A DNA stretch of 64,000 nucleotides. Origin: Polynucleobacter sp. MWH-Loch1C5 (GTDB taxonomy: Bacteria > Pseudomonadota > Gammaproteobacteria > Burkholderiales > Burkholderiaceae). Both the position numbers and the translations under genes were made by a program. The DNA lies in the NCBI RefSeq assembly GCF_018881775.1, contig NZ_JACVPR010000001.1, forward strand, positions 930,001 through 994,000, read 5' to 3'. Every line of letters starts with the position of its first letter. Within the stretch, counting starts at the first letter, position 1. Of the stretch, positions 16,713-25,618 are shown in pieces. Under the pieces are notes generated by a model. The model did not search any database, was not told the origin of the DNA, and saw nothing but the letters and a program-made list of their open reading frames with translations.

Positions 16713-17867
16713 ATGAAATCATTCAAATCATTGGCTTACGCAGCGATGGGTTTATTTGTTGCGATGCAAAGTAGCCTCGCTTTAGCGATCAATGACATGC
16801 CAGGTGGTCCTGCCCGTTATCAGTTAAACCTCACGCCAGCTGTGACTAAAGTGGCTGAAGAGGTGGCCTGGTTACATTGGATGATGTTGATTCTATGTAC
16901 AGTCATTTTCGTGGCCGTATTTGGTGTGATGTTCTATTCGATTTATAAGCATCGCCGTTCATTGGGTCACAAAGCAGCTAACTTTCACGAGAGTACAACT
17001 GTAGAAATCATTTGGACAGTGGTACCTCTGTTAATTGTGATTGGTATGGCATTGCCAGCTACAAAGACTGTTGTGGCTATGAAAGACACAACGAATGCTG
17101 ATATCACCATCAAGGTGACTGGTTATCAGTGGAAGTGGGGTTATGACTACATCAAGGGTGAAGGTGAAGGCATTTCTTTCTTGCAAACACTAACCACCCC
17201 ACGTGATCAAATTAATAATCAAGCTCCCAAGAGCGATACCTATTTGATGGAAGTCGATAACGAGATGGTTGTTCCGGTCGGTAAAAAGATTCGTATGGTG
17301 ACGACCGCCAATGACGTTATTCACTCATGGACAATCCCAGCCTTCGGTATTAAACAAGATGCTATCCCTGGATTTGTGCGTGATGCATGGTTCCGTGCTG
17401 AGAAAGTCGGTACATATCGTGGTCAATGTTCTGAGCTCTGCGGTAAAGAGCACGCATTCATGCCGATCGTCGTTCGCGTTGTCAATGATGCCGAGTACAC
17501 AGCGTGGGTCGATGAGACGAAGAAAAAATTAGCGGCTGCCGCTGATGATCCGACTAAGACATACACCATGGACGAGTTAAAGCAACGTGGTGAAAAAGTA
17601 TATGCCGCCAACTGTGCAGCCTGTCACATGCCCAACGGTAAGGGTGCGGGCGCGTTCCCTGGCTTAGATGGTTCTAAAGTTGTGTTGGGACCTAAAGATG
17701 CGCAGTACAAGATTCTTTTGCAAGGCAAGGGCGCTATGCCTAAGTGGACACAATTGAATGATGTTGAGCTGGCAGCTGTCATGACGTACACCCGTAATGC
17801 ATGGGGTAATAAGACAGGTGAGCTCATTCAGCCAAAAGATTTCACAAGCGCACGCGCAGCTAAGTAA
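16713..17867 (+). CDS. coxB: cytochrome c oxidase subunit II with fused cytochrome c
   Basis: aa3-type terminal oxidase subunit II, 384 residues. It has a signal peptide (about 1-25), two TM helices (about 53-77 and 98-115) and a periplasmic CuA domain with ligands His204, Cys239, Glu241, Cys243, His247 and Met250 (CSELCGKEHAFM). A C-terminal c-type heme domain follows (Cys301-Ala-Ala-Cys304-His305), so this is a caa3-like subunit, as in many Burkholderiales. AGGAATAGAG precedes the ATG. First gene of the oxidase cluster, 29 bases before ctaD. Confidence 0.96.
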   Translation: MKSFKSLAYAAMGLFVAMQSSLALAINDMPGGPARYQLNLTPAVTKVAEEVAWLHWMMLILCTVIFVAVFGVMFYSIYKHRRSLGHKAANFHESTTVEIIWTVVPLLIVIGMALPATKTVVAMKDTTNADITIKVTGYQWKWGYDYIKGEGEGISFLQTLTTPRDQINNQAPKSDTYLMEVDNEMVVPVGKKIRMVTTANDVIHSWTIPAFGIKQDAIPGFVRDAWFRAEKVGTYRGQCSELCGKEHAFMPIVVRVVNDAEYTAWVDETKKKLAAAADDPTKTYTMDELKQRGEKVYAANCAACHMPNGKGAGAFPGLDGSKVVLGPKDAQYKILLQGKGAMPKWTQLNDVELAAVMTYTRNAWGNKTGELIQPKDFTSARAAK

Positions 17868-17896
17868 ACAAATTAAATAAGGTAACTGGAGTATTT

Positions 17897-19492
17897 ATGA
17901 GCACAGTCAGTCACGCACACGATCACGCACATGATCACGATCACGCCCATGACCATCCCCATGGATGGCGCAGATGGTTGTTTGCGACCAACCATAAGGA
18001 TATCGGTACCTTATATTTGATCTTCTCATTCGTCAGCCTCTTGGCTGGTGGTGTGATGGCTCTATTGATTCGCTTGGAGTTATTCCAACCAGGCTTGCAA
18101 TACATTCGTCCTGAGTTATTTAATCAGTTGACCACAATGCATGGCTTGGTGATGGTGTTTGGCGCCATCATGCCGGCTTTCGTGGGCTTTGCTAACTGGA
18201 TGATTCCTCTGCAAGTCGGGGCCTCTGATATGGCCTTTGCGCGTATGAACAACTTCAGCTTCTGGATCATGCCAGTTGCTGCTACTTTGTTGCTCTCTTC
18301 ATTCTTTGTACCTGGCGGTGCGACTGCTGCTGGTTGGACGCTGTATGCACCGTTATCTGTGCAAATGGGTCCTGGTATGGATATGGCGATTTTCGCGATT
18401 CACTTGATGGGTGCTTCCTCCATCATGGGATCGATTAACATCATCGTTACCATCTTGAACATGCGTGCCCCTGGCATGACTTTGATGAAGATGCCAATGT
18501 TCTGCTGGACATGGTTGATTACTGCTTACTTGTTGATCGCTGTGATGCCTGTGTTGGCTGGCGCTATCACTATGGTTTTGACAGACCGTCATTTCGGTAC
18601 AAGCTTCTTCTCTGCTGCAGGTGGTGGTGATCCTGTGATGTATCAGCATATCTTCTGGTTCTTCGGACACCCAGAGGTATACATCATGATCCTCCCAGCT
18701 TTCGGTATCGTTAGCCAAGTGATTCCAGCGTTCTCACGCAAGACATTGTTTGGTTACAGCTCAATGGTTTATGCAACAGCTTCGATTGCTATCTTGTCAT
18801 TCATCGTCTGGGCGCACCATATGTTTGCAACAGGTATGCCAGTGACGGGCCAGTTGTTCTTCATGTATGCAACGATGTTGATTGCGGTTCCAACAGGCGT
18901 GAAGATCTTTAACTGGATCGCTACGATGTGGAAAGGTTCAATGACTTTTGAAACCCCAATGTTGTGGTCTATCGGTTTTATCTTCGTGTTTACGATGGGT
19001 GGTTTTACAGGTTTGATTTGTGCGATGGCTCCCATTGATATCATGATTCAAGATACATACTACGTTGTGGCTCACTTCCACTATGTATTGGTTGCTGGAT
19101 CATTGTTTGCGCTGTTTGCTGGTTTCTACTACTGGGCGCCTAAGTGGACTGGTTATATGGTCAACGAGTTCCGTGGCAAGGTCCACTTCTGGGGTTCAAT
19201 GATTTTCTTTAACCTCACATTCTTCCCGATGCACTTCTTGGGCTTAGCTGGTATGCCACGTCGTTATGCTGACTACCCAGTTCAGTTTGCTGATTTCAAC
19301 GCGATTGCCTCGATTGGTGGTTTGGGCTTTGGTTTGATGCAGGTTTACTTCTTGCTCTTCGTAGTTCTGCCAACTTATCGTGGTGGTGAGAAGGCGGCTG
19401 ATAAGCCATGGGATGGCGCAGAAGGTTTGGAGTGGACTGTTCCATCACCAGCACCATTCCATACATTTGAAACTCCTCCAACAGTGAAGTAA
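17897..19492 (+). CDS. ctaD: cytochrome c oxidase subunit I
   Basis: Catalytic subunit of the heme-copper oxidase, carrying heme a, heme a3 and CuB; 531 residues and twelve TM helices. HGLVMVFGA holds the heme a ligand His. WFFGHPEVYIMILPAFG is the CuB His-Tyr site, HHMF the two further CuB histidines, and VVAHFHYVLV the heme a/a3 histidines. The N-terminal 22 residues are almost wholly His, Asp and Ala in HAHDH repeats before the conserved GWRRWLFATNHKDIGTLY. Confidence 0.97.
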   Translation: MSTVSHAHDHAHDHDHAHDHPHGWRRWLFATNHKDIGTLYLIFSFVSLLAGGVMALLIRLELFQPGLQYIRPELFNQLTTMHGLVMVFGAIMPAFVGFANWMIPLQVGASDMAFARMNNFSFWIMPVAATLLLSSFFVPGGATAAGWTLYAPLSVQMGPGMDMAIFAIHLMGASSIMGSINIIVTILNMRAPGMTLMKMPMFCWTWLITAYLLIAVMPVLAGAITMVLTDRHFGTSFFSAAGGGDPVMYQHIFWFFGHPEVYIMILPAFGIVSQVIPAFSRKTLFGYSSMVYATASIAILSFIVWAHHMFATGMPVTGQLFFMYATMLIAVPTGVKIFNWIATMWKGSMTFETPMLWSIGFIFVFTMGGFTGLICAMAPIDIMIQDTYYVVAHFHYVLVAGSLFALFAGFYYWAPKWTGYMVNEFRGKVHFWGSMIFFNLTFFPMHFLGLAGMPRRYADYPVQFADFNAIASIGGLGFGLMQVYFLLFVVLPTYRGGEKAADKPWDGAEGLEWTVPSPAPFHTFETPPTVK

Positions 19493-19501
19493 TTACTGTT
19501 C

Positions 19502-19621
19502 ATGGCAGTGAATCAATCGACAAAAAATTCAGGCGCTAATAAGCGCCTGGGTTTTATTTTATTGACCGTAGTTCTTGCTTTCTTTATTGGTATCTTTGCC
19601 AAGAAAATCATATTAGGTTGA
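19502..19621 (+). CDS. small single-TM cytochrome oxidase assembly protein
   Basis: A 39-residue frame runs from ATG 19502 to TGA 19619-19621 between ctaD and ctaG. A basic N-terminus (NKR) is followed by one TM helix (LGFILLTVVLAFFIGIFA) and a KK-containing end. Tiny single-TM genes at exactly this spot are annotated as cytochrome oxidase small assembly protein in other Burkholderiales. It ends one base before the ctaG start. No strong ribosome binding site is visible, so it may be translated by coupling to ctaD. Confidence 0.75.
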   Translation: MAVNQSTKNSGANKRLGFILLTVVLAFFIGIFAKKIILG

Positions 19622-19622
19622 T

Positions 19623-20213
19623 ATGCAGAAGTTAGCCAACTACAACCGACAAATGCTCATTAAACTAGCTGTCATTAGTACAGCCATGTTTGGTTTTGGC
19701 TATGCCTTGATTCCTATGTACCGTGTACTGTGTGAAGTGACAGGCATCAATGTGGTTACTAGCAAAAATGACTACGGTACACGTGCAGTCAAAGCAGTAT
19801 CAAAGAATACGCAAGTCGATGAGTCACGTTTAATCACTGTAGAGTTTGATTCCAATACGCAAGGCCCATTTCGCTTTAGATCGGTCAAAAACTCAATGCA
19901 AGTTCACCCCGGTGAAATGGTGCAGGTTGTTTATGAGGTCGTGAATGTGCAAGGCAGACCTGTATCAGCTCAAGCGATACCAAGTTATGCACCCAAGCAA
20001 GCTACACAGCACTTTACTAAGTTAGAGTGTTTTTGCTTTGAGCAGCAAACGCTCAAACCTAATGAGTCACGAGAAATGCCCGTTGTATTTATTATTGATC
20101 CAGCTTTGCCCAAGGATGTGAAGAACATTACTTTGTCTTACACCTTCTTTGAGGTGGGTCAAGGGCAAAAGCCTCTGACAGGTGAGCATCGTAATAAGCC
20201 ATCAAGAATATGA
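19623..20213 (+). CDS. ctaG: cytochrome c oxidase assembly protein CtaG/Cox11
   Basis: Inserts copper into the CuB site of subunit I. The 196-residue protein has one N-terminal TM helix (about 12-31) and a periplasmic beta-domain. The copper-binding motif FTKLECFCFEQQTL (about 136-149) shows the CxC pair. PMYRVLCEVTG just after the helix carries the other conserved Cys. It begins one base after the small assembly gene and overlaps the next gene by four bases. Confidence 0.95.
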   Translation: MQKLANYNRQMLIKLAVISTAMFGFGYALIPMYRVLCEVTGINVVTSKNDYGTRAVKAVSKNTQVDESRLITVEFDSNTQGPFRFRSVKNSMQVHPGEMVQVVYEVVNVQGRPVSAQAIPSYAPKQATQHFTKLECFCFEQQTLKPNESREMPVVFIIDPALPKDVKNITLSYTFFEVGQGQKPLTGEHRNKPSRI

Positions 20214-20425
20214 ACGCAGTGAAAAAACAACAGGGTCCACTGCTCACATTTTTGATATCCATGAGAGCCATTTTGTGGGCTTTTTTGGGAGTAAGAAAAA
20301 AATCAGGTCAAGATGCTGATATGGCATCTTTGAGTTTTGTGCATATCATTTTGGCTGCTATTTTTGGCGCTATCGTGTTTATGACGATTTTGATTTTGAT
20401 TGTTAATGCAGTAGTTAAGAGTTAA
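20210..20425 (+). CDS. DUF2970 family small membrane protein
   Basis: 71-residue protein with one C-terminal TM helix (about 42-67). The segment MRAILWAFLGVRKKSGQ, with charged residues after a short amphipathic helix, is the family mark. Function unknown, though it regularly lies between ctaG and ctaE in beta-proteobacteria, so a role in oxidase assembly or stability is likely. It starts at ATG 20210 within the ctaG stop (ATGA overlap). Confidence 0.8.
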   Translation: MNAVKKQQGPLLTFLISMRAILWAFLGVRKKSGQDADMASLSFVHIILAAIFGAIVFMTILILIVNAVVKS

Positions 20426-20442
20426 TTTTTAGGAGAGAGAGT

Positions 20443-21297
20443 ATGTCTTCGAGCAAAGCCCCATATTATTATGTACCGGGCCCAACACGTCACCCCATCG
20501 TGACCAGTATTGGTTTGGCTGGATTTGGCTTTGGTGCCTCATCATGGGTCAATGGTAGTACCTTTGGCATGATTCTCTGTCTAGCCGGTATTGTTTGGAC
20601 TATTGCCTCCTTGTATTCATGGTTTGGTGATGCGATCAGTGAAGCTGAAGGTGGTCTCAATAGTGTGAACGTTGACGTTTCATATCGTTGGTCTATGAGC
20701 TGGTTCATCTTCTCTGAGATCATGTTCTTCGGTGCATTCTTCTCAGCTCTTTTCTATGCCCGTAGCATTGCGATGCCATGGTTGGCCGATATTGATAACA
20801 AATTATTGTGGCCTGATTTTGCTGCAGTATGGCCTAATGCTGGTCCTGCTGGTTTGGTTGATTCATTTACCACAATGGGTCCTTGGCCTATTCCAACAAT
20901 CAATACTGCCTTATTGTTGCTTTCTGGTGTGACAGTCACTTGGGCTCACCATGCATTACGCGAAGGTAAGAGACAACAAGTTATTCAAGGTCTTGCAGCC
21001 ACAGTAGCCTTGGGTGCGATTTTTATGGGCTTTCAGGTATACGAGTACATCCATGCCTACAATGACCTTAACTTGAAGTTGACTTCTGGTATTTACGGTT
21101 CAACATTCTTTATGTTGACTGGCTTCCATGGTTTCCACGTAACGATGGGTGCCATTATGTTGTTCGTCGTATTGATTCGTGTGATGAAGGGTCACTTCAC
21201 GCCAGAGAATCACTTTGCTTTTGAGGGTGCCGCATGGTACTGGCACTTCGTAGACGTGGTTTGGTTGGGCTTGTATGTTGTTGTCTACTGGATGTAA
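20443..21297 (+). CDS. ctaE: cytochrome c oxidase subunit III
   Basis: Seven-TM subunit of the aa3 oxidase, 284 residues. The start motif YYVPGPTRHPIV is typical of Burkholderiales. Conserved elements include SEIMFFGAFF, the LLLLSGVTVTWAHHAL helix, GFHGFHV and the C-terminal WYWHFVDVVWLGLYVVVYW. AGGAGAGAG lies upstream of ATG. It closes the structural part of the cluster and is followed by a strong terminator. Confidence 0.96.
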   Translation: MSSSKAPYYYVPGPTRHPIVTSIGLAGFGFGASSWVNGSTFGMILCLAGIVWTIASLYSWFGDAISEAEGGLNSVNVDVSYRWSMSWFIFSEIMFFGAFFSALFYARSIAMPWLADIDNKLLWPDFAAVWPNAGPAGLVDSFTTMGPWPIPTINTALLLLSGVTVTWAHHALREGKRQQVIQGLAATVALGAIFMGFQVYEYIHAYNDLNLKLTSGIYGSTFFMLTGFHGFHVTMGAIMLFVVLIRVMKGHFTPENHFAFEGAAWYWHFVDVVWLGLYVVVYWM

Positions 21298-21314
21298 ATT
21301 CTAGTGAGCTCATT

Positions 21315-21342
21315 AAAAACGCCGCAGTAGCGGCGTTTTTTA
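21315..21342 (+). terminator. rho-independent terminator after ctaE
   Basis: The hairpin AAAAACGCCGC / GCGGCGTTTTT with a four-base loop (AGTA) is followed by T-rich sequence. It separates the structural oxidase genes from the SURF1-to-SCO assembly block. Its A-rich left arm makes it usable from the opposite strand for the small antisense-oriented gene. Confidence 0.9.
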
Positions 21343-21367
21343 TAGATGCAATCAAGATAGCTAATGC

Positions 21368-21577
21368 TTATCGACTAATTTGAATACCTGTACTTTGAAT
21401 GAGACCCATGGAGTGGGCGATCCATATACAGATAAATAAGGTGACCGATAAACCAATACGTAGCATCAAGGAATATACTGTTTTTGAGCTTTTACCTTTA
21501 TCACGCATCATGAAAAATAGGGCTGAACCCAAGCTCGCGAGTATGCAGATAAAAGCAATTAAGATAATCCATTTCAT
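21368..21577 (-). CDS. twin-TM small protein (DUF2909-like)
   Basis: 69-residue protein with two hydrophobic helices (about residues 3-23 and 40-60) joined by a Lys/Ser-rich loop (MRDKGKSSKTV). ATG 21577 (MKWIILIAF) fits better than an upstream in-frame start, which lies close to the divergent SURF1 gene. Such twin-TM proteins occur in oxidase clusters of beta-proteobacteria. Function unknown. It is encoded opposite to all its neighbours. Confidence 0.75.
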   Translation of the reverse strand: MKWIILIAFICILASLGSALFFMMRDKGKSSKTVYSLMLRIGLSVTLFICIWIAHSMGLIQSTGIQISR

Positions 21578-21598
21578 AGGCCGTAATCGTAACACTCA

Positions 21599-22348
21599 AT
21601 GATTCTCAAGCGTTTAATTTTCGATCGCTGGATAGCCACATTTGCCATGTTATTTGTGGTGATTGTGGCCTCTAGCCTAGGTCTGTGGCAAGTCGATCGT
21701 ATGGGGCAAAAGATTCGTTTGGCTGAAGAGTTGGCACAAAAAGAGTCCGCTGCTCCATTATTGGCCCATGCGCGAGCCTGGACGCTTGAAGAAGCGCTTC
21801 ATCGCAATATGGTCGTGAAGGGTGAGTTTTTAAAAGATGAGGCGATATGGCTTGATAACCGACCTCATCCTCAAGGCCGGGATCCTAAAACAGGTGCAAC
21901 CGTTGGTTTTTATGTACTGACGCCAGTACGTTTACTCCATAGTGGACAAATTCTCTGGGTTAACCGCGGCTGGGCGCCACGTAATATGATGCAGCGTGAA
22001 GCTTTACCCGAATTGGATACCCCTAGCGGCATCATAGAACTAGAAGGGGTGGTGTTTGCCCATGCGGCTAGGGTCATGAATTTAGGGTCTTCTGCAGTTT
22101 TGGCAGAAAAGACCAAAATTAAGCAAAATCTAGATTTGCTCGAAGAAGAAAAGCGTTTAGGTGTAACTCACCTGCCCTTTATTGTGCGCCAGAACTCTCA
22201 CACACCGGATGGTTTAGTAAGAGATTGGGCGCCAGCGGATACAGGTGCAGACAAGCATCGGGGTTATGCTTTTCAATGGTTTTCTTTAGCAGCCTTGGCT
22301 GTTGTGTTTTGGGCGATGAGTGGTCTTTTAAGGAAAAAAAGTGACTAA
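21599..22348 (+). CDS. SURF1 family cytochrome oxidase biogenesis protein
   Basis: Aids heme a insertion into subunit I. The 249 residues contain two TM helices (about 13-30 and 222-243) flanking a periplasmic domain. Conserved stretches include LGLWQVDRM, FLKDEAIWLDNRPH, ILWVNRGWAP and the C-terminal HRGYAFQWFSLAALAVVFW. It begins 21 bases from the divergent twin-TM gene and overlaps the next gene by eight bases. Confidence 0.92.
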   Translation: MILKRLIFDRWIATFAMLFVVIVASSLGLWQVDRMGQKIRLAEELAQKESAAPLLAHARAWTLEEALHRNMVVKGEFLKDEAIWLDNRPHPQGRDPKTGATVGFYVLTPVRLLHSGQILWVNRGWAPRNMMQREALPELDTPSGIIELEGVVFAHAARVMNLGSSAVLAEKTKIKQNLDLLEEEKRLGVTHLPFIVRQNSHTPDGLVRDWAPADTGADKHRGYAFQWFSLAALAVVFWAMSGLLRKKSD

Positions 22349-22997
22349 TAATGATTTAGATCCGTTGATCCCAGCGGCACCCAGTGAAAAGATCAGTGCG
22401 GGCACACGACGTGGTCGCATACAGATGATTCTGCTTTTATTGGTGTGCGCTTCTCCCGTGATTGCATCGTATTTCACTTTTTATGTGATCAAGCCAGAGG
22501 GCGGAAAACCCAAAGTAGGTCAATTGGTCGTTCCTGTACAGTCTTTCCCACTGCAGGCCGTTGAAAATCCACTGGTGGGTAAATGGACTGTACTGATTGC
22601 ACGACCCGCCAAAGAATGTGTCACGGGTCAAGATGAGTGCGTAACCGATTTACACACAGCGCGTCAGCTACGTTTGTCGATGGGGCGTGAGATGGCCCGT
22701 GTGCAAATCGTTTGGTTAGTCACTGATGATGCTGCGATTGATCCGGAGATTCAGAAGGCCTACGACAAAGAAGTGGCGGGATTTCATTATTTACGCTTGC
22801 CTAAGGATACGGAAAAAAGACAGGCCGTATTGGAATGGTTAGCCCGTGATGGAGCTGCTAAACAGTTACATTTACTCGATCCACGCGGCGATCGTATGAT
22901 GCGTTTTGATTTAAATCCACAGACCCTAGATTTCAAGAGTATGTCTAAAGATTTAGAAAAGCTCTTGAAGTGGAATCCAATTGGCAAGGCGAGCTAA
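22341..22997 (+). CDS. SCO/thioredoxin-like membrane protein of the oxidase cluster
   Basis: 218-residue protein with one TM helix (about 28-50) and a periplasmic domain. The domain has a possible thioredoxin-like order: strand WTVLIA, then Cys-x5-Cys (CVTGQDEC), then a helix and VQIVWLVTDDAA, and later LHLLDPRGDRMMRFD, which resembles the end of SCO proteins. The cysteine pair is more widely spaced than the CxxxC of SCO proteins. Start is GTG 22341 with AAGGA upstream. It is conserved between SURF1 and ctaA genes in related bacteria. An exact role is not known to me. Confidence 0.72.
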   Translation: MTNNDLDPLIPAAPSEKISAGTRRGRIQMILLLLVCASPVIASYFTFYVIKPEGGKPKVGQLVVPVQSFPLQAVENPLVGKWTVLIARPAKECVTGQDECVTDLHTARQLRLSMGREMARVQIVWLVTDDAAIDPEIQKAYDKEVAGFHYLRLPKDTEKRQAVLEWLARDGAAKQLHLLDPRGDRMMRFDLNPQTLDFKSMSKDLEKLLKWNPIGKAS

Positions 22998-24101
22998 ATG
23001 ACTTGGGTTGCGTGGATACAGTTAGCCTTGATTGGTTTGGCCATAGCGGCGACCGTCATTTTTTTATTCTTACTAAAGAATAAAAATATCAATTTTTCAA
23101 GATTGGTATGGCTCACCGCTTTCTTTACATTTGATTTAATTCTGTTTGGCGCATTCACACGCCTCACAGATTCAGGCTTGGGATGTCCGGATTGGCCTGG
23201 TTGTTATGGCACCTCCAATCCTTTAGCAGCATTAACAGATATTCGCGCTGCCGAAGCGGCTATGCCAACTGGGCCGGTGACTCTGAGTAAAGCCTGGATT
23301 GAGATGCTGCATCGCTACTTTGCGATGGGTGTGGGTGTTCTCATTATTGCAATTTCTATTTGGGCATGGGTAAAGCGCCATGTTCTTGGCCCAAGGATCA
23401 TGTGGACGAGTTTAGGTATTTTGATTTTGGTGTGTGTTCAAGGCGCCTTTGGTGCATGGACGGTGACCATGAAGCTTCAGCCCATTATCGTCACCATTCA
23501 TCTGATGTTGGGTTTGTCTTTGCTAGCGAGTCTGGTTTATCTCTACACCCTATCTCAGTTAGATCAGGGTAGCTCTTGGCAAATGCGTGGAACCAAGGTG
23601 ACTTATCCTAGTGTTTGGCTGGTATTGGCTTTTATTGCATTGATCATGCAAATCTTTTTGGGTGGTTGGGTGAGCACGAATTATGCAGTTCTTGCCTGTG
23701 AAGATTTTCCACTGTGTCATGGGCAATGGGTGCCGGTCATGGATATGAAGTCCGGCTTTCAGTTATGGCGTGAGCTGGGATTAACCAAGACTGGCGAGGT
23801 ACTTGCTTTACCTGCTTTGGTGGCGATTCATTGGGTACATCGAGTCATGGCAATCTTTGTTTTAAGTATTTTGTTTGCGCTAGCCTATAAAGTGCATGGC
23901 TATGGTAAGAACACCCAGAGTGTGCGACATCAACATCTTGGCCTCATTTTGGCTTTCTTGGCTTTATTACAACTATTAACAGGCATGAGTAACATTATTT
24001 TGGATTGGCCTTTAATTGCCGCTCTGATGCATACGGGAGGTGCAGCTGCAATCTTGGTCGTCTTGGTGCGTTTGTTGCCACTCTCTAGGAGATTCTCGTG
24101 A
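22998..24101 (+). CDS. ctaA: heme A synthase (COX15/CtaA)
   Basis: Oxidises heme O to heme A for the aa3 oxidase. It has 367 residues and eight TM helices in two four-helix halves. Heme-binding histidines are visible in [20 protein letters not shown] [10 protein letters not shown], and [12 protein letters not shown] near the C-terminus. [22 protein letters not shown] and [13 protein letters not shown] carry the paired cysteines of the family. It overlaps ctaB by four bases. Confidence 0.95.
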   Translation: MTWVAWIQLALIGLAIAATVIFLFLLKNKNINFSRLVWLTAFFTFDLILFGAFTRLTDSGLGCPDWPGCYGTSNPLAALTDIRAAEAAMPTGPVTLSKAWIEMLHRYFAMGVGVLIIAISIWAWVKRHVLGPRIMWTSLGILILVCVQGAFGAWTVTMKLQPIIVTIHLMLGLSLLASLVYLYTLSQLDQGSSWQMRGTKVTYPSVWLVLAFIALIMQIFLGGWVSTNYAVLACEDFPLCHGQWVPVMDMKSGFQLWRELGLTKTGEVLALPALVAIHWVHRVMAIFVLSILFALAYKVHGYGKNTQSVRHQHLGLILAFLALLQLLTGMSNIILDWPLIAALMHTGGAAAILVVLVRLLPLSRRFS

Positions 24102-24970
24102 GTTCACTATCGACACCACGTTGGCGACAATATTGGGCTTTGACTAAACCGCGAGTGACACAATTAGCGGTCTTTTGTGCAGTCATTGGTATGTTTTTGG
24201 CTTCACCAGGTATGGTGCCGTGGTCTGTTTTGATTGGCGCTTCTGCGGGTATTTGGCTATTGGCCGGCGCAGCCTTTGCAATTAATTGTTTGGTTGAGCA
24301 GCGTGTGGACGCTAAAATGCGCCGCACTTCCTGGCGACCCTCTGCTACTGGTGAAATCAGCGACTTCAAAATTTTAGCGTTTTCATTTGTGATTGGTGCC
24401 ATGGGTATGTTGCTTTTGTGGCATTTTGCGAACCCGCTGACGATGTGGGCTACATTTGCAACGTTCATTGGTTACGCGATTATCTATACGCTCTTATTGA
24501 AACCTGCTACACCTCAAAACATTGTGATTGGAGGCTTGTCAGGAGCGATGCCGCCTGCATTGGGTTGGTGTGCAGTAGCTAATGAAATGCCTGCTGAGGC
24601 TTGGTTATTGGTGCTGATTATTTTTACTTGGACACCCCCGCATTTTTGGGCGCTCGCTTTATATCGTCGTGATGATTATGAGAAATCTGGCCTACCCATG
24701 CTGCCTGTTACGCATGGAGAAAAATTTACGCTTCTGCATATTTTGCTCTACACCCTCATATTAATAGCAGCCACTTTATTGCCATTCATCTATCGTATGA
24801 GCGGATATTTTTATTTAATCAGTGCGCTAGTTTTGGGACTTATGTTTATCTACTATGCAGTTGCTTTATTAAAAAACTATAGTGACGAGTTGGCGAAAAA
24901 GACTTTTAAATTTTCTATTTTGTATCTTGCGCTATTATTTGCTGCGCTACTCATCGATCACTATTTATGA
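24098..24970 (+). CDS. ctaB: protoheme IX farnesyltransferase (heme O synthase)
   Basis: UbiA-type prenyltransferase that adds farnesyl to heme B, feeding CtaA. 290 residues, nine predicted helices. The first Asp-rich motif is [19 protein letters not shown] (about 67-85) and the second is [16 protein letters not shown] (about 188-203). [20 protein letters not shown] is the usual N-terminal signature. Start is GTG 24098 within the ctaA stop region, and its end overlaps the SCO gene by four bases. Confidence 0.95.
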   Translation: MSSLSTPRWRQYWALTKPRVTQLAVFCAVIGMFLASPGMVPWSVLIGASAGIWLLAGAAFAINCLVEQRVDAKMRRTSWRPSATGEISDFKILAFSFVIGAMGMLLLWHFANPLTMWATFATFIGYAIIYTLLLKPATPQNIVIGGLSGAMPPALGWCAVANEMPAEAWLLVLIIFTWTPPHFWALALYRRDDYEKSGLPMLPVTHGEKFTLLHILLYTLILIAATLLPFIYRMSGYFYLISALVLGLMFIYYAVALLKNYSDELAKKTFKFSILYLALLFAALLIDHYL

Positions 24971-25569
24971 CTATGAATCAATCTCGACTACTGAAATATA
25001 TACTTGCCAGTCTAACTGCTTTGGCTCTTATCGCTTGCGGTGAGAAGGCCTTGAAATTTAGTAATGTGGATATCACAGGCAGCAAGGCCTTTGGCACTGA
25101 CTTCTCGCTGATGGATCATCATGGTCAAAAGAAAAGCCTTGCTGATTTTCGTGGCAAGGTTGTCGTGATGTTTTTTGGTTATACCCAGTGCCCTGATGTT
25201 TGTCCAACAACCATGAGCGAAATGCAGGCTGTGATTGAGTTGATGGATAAAAAGGGTCAGCAGGTCCAAGTTTTGTTTGTGACAGTCGACCCCCAAAGAG
25301 ATACTCAAGAATTATTGGCGCAGTATGTACCAGCATTTAATCCGACTTTCCTAGGTTTAAGACCTGCATCTAAGGAAGATTTAGAGAAAGTGACTAAGGA
25401 CTTTAAAGTGTTCTACAACATAGTGCCTGGTAAGACTCCCAATAACTACACCATTGATCACACAGCGGGTAGTTATGTTTTTGATCCTTCGGGACGCTTG
25501 CGTTTATTCCTCAAGCATCAGCAGAATCCGAAGTTGATTGCAGATGATTTATTGCAGCTATTGAAGTAA
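24967..25569 (+). CDS. SCO1/SenC copper chaperone
   Basis: Delivers copper to the CuA site of subunit II. 200 residues with an N-terminal lipoprotein-like signal ([13 protein letters not shown], likely lipidated Cys23). The thioredoxin-like domain carries the copper motif [13 protein letters not shown] (CxxxC, about 72-84) and the conserved His in [14 protein letters not shown]. Last gene of the oxidase assembly operon, followed by a strong bidirectional terminator. Confidence 0.94.
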   Translation: MTMNQSRLLKYILASLTALALIACGEKALKFSNVDITGSKAFGTDFSLMDHHGQKKSLADFRGKVVVMFFGYTQCPDVCPTTMSEMQAVIELMDKKGQQVQVLFVTVDPQRDTQELLAQYVPAFNPTFLGLRPASKEDLEKVTKDFKVFYNIVPGKTPNNYTIDHTAGSYVFDPSGRLRLFLKHQQNPKLIADDLLQLLK

Positions 25570-25590
25570 GGGTGCCAAGTCATTGCATAT

Positions 25591-25618
25591 AAAAATAGCG
25601 CTGAGAAGCGCTATTTTT
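25591..25618. terminator. bidirectional terminator between SCO and rpoH
   Basis: A perfect 12-base-pair stem AAAAATAGCGCT / AGCGCTATTTTT with a GAGA tetraloop. The flanking A and T runs make it functional in both directions. It serves the convergent SCO and rpoH genes and overlaps the rpoH stop codon by two bases. Confidence 0.9.
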
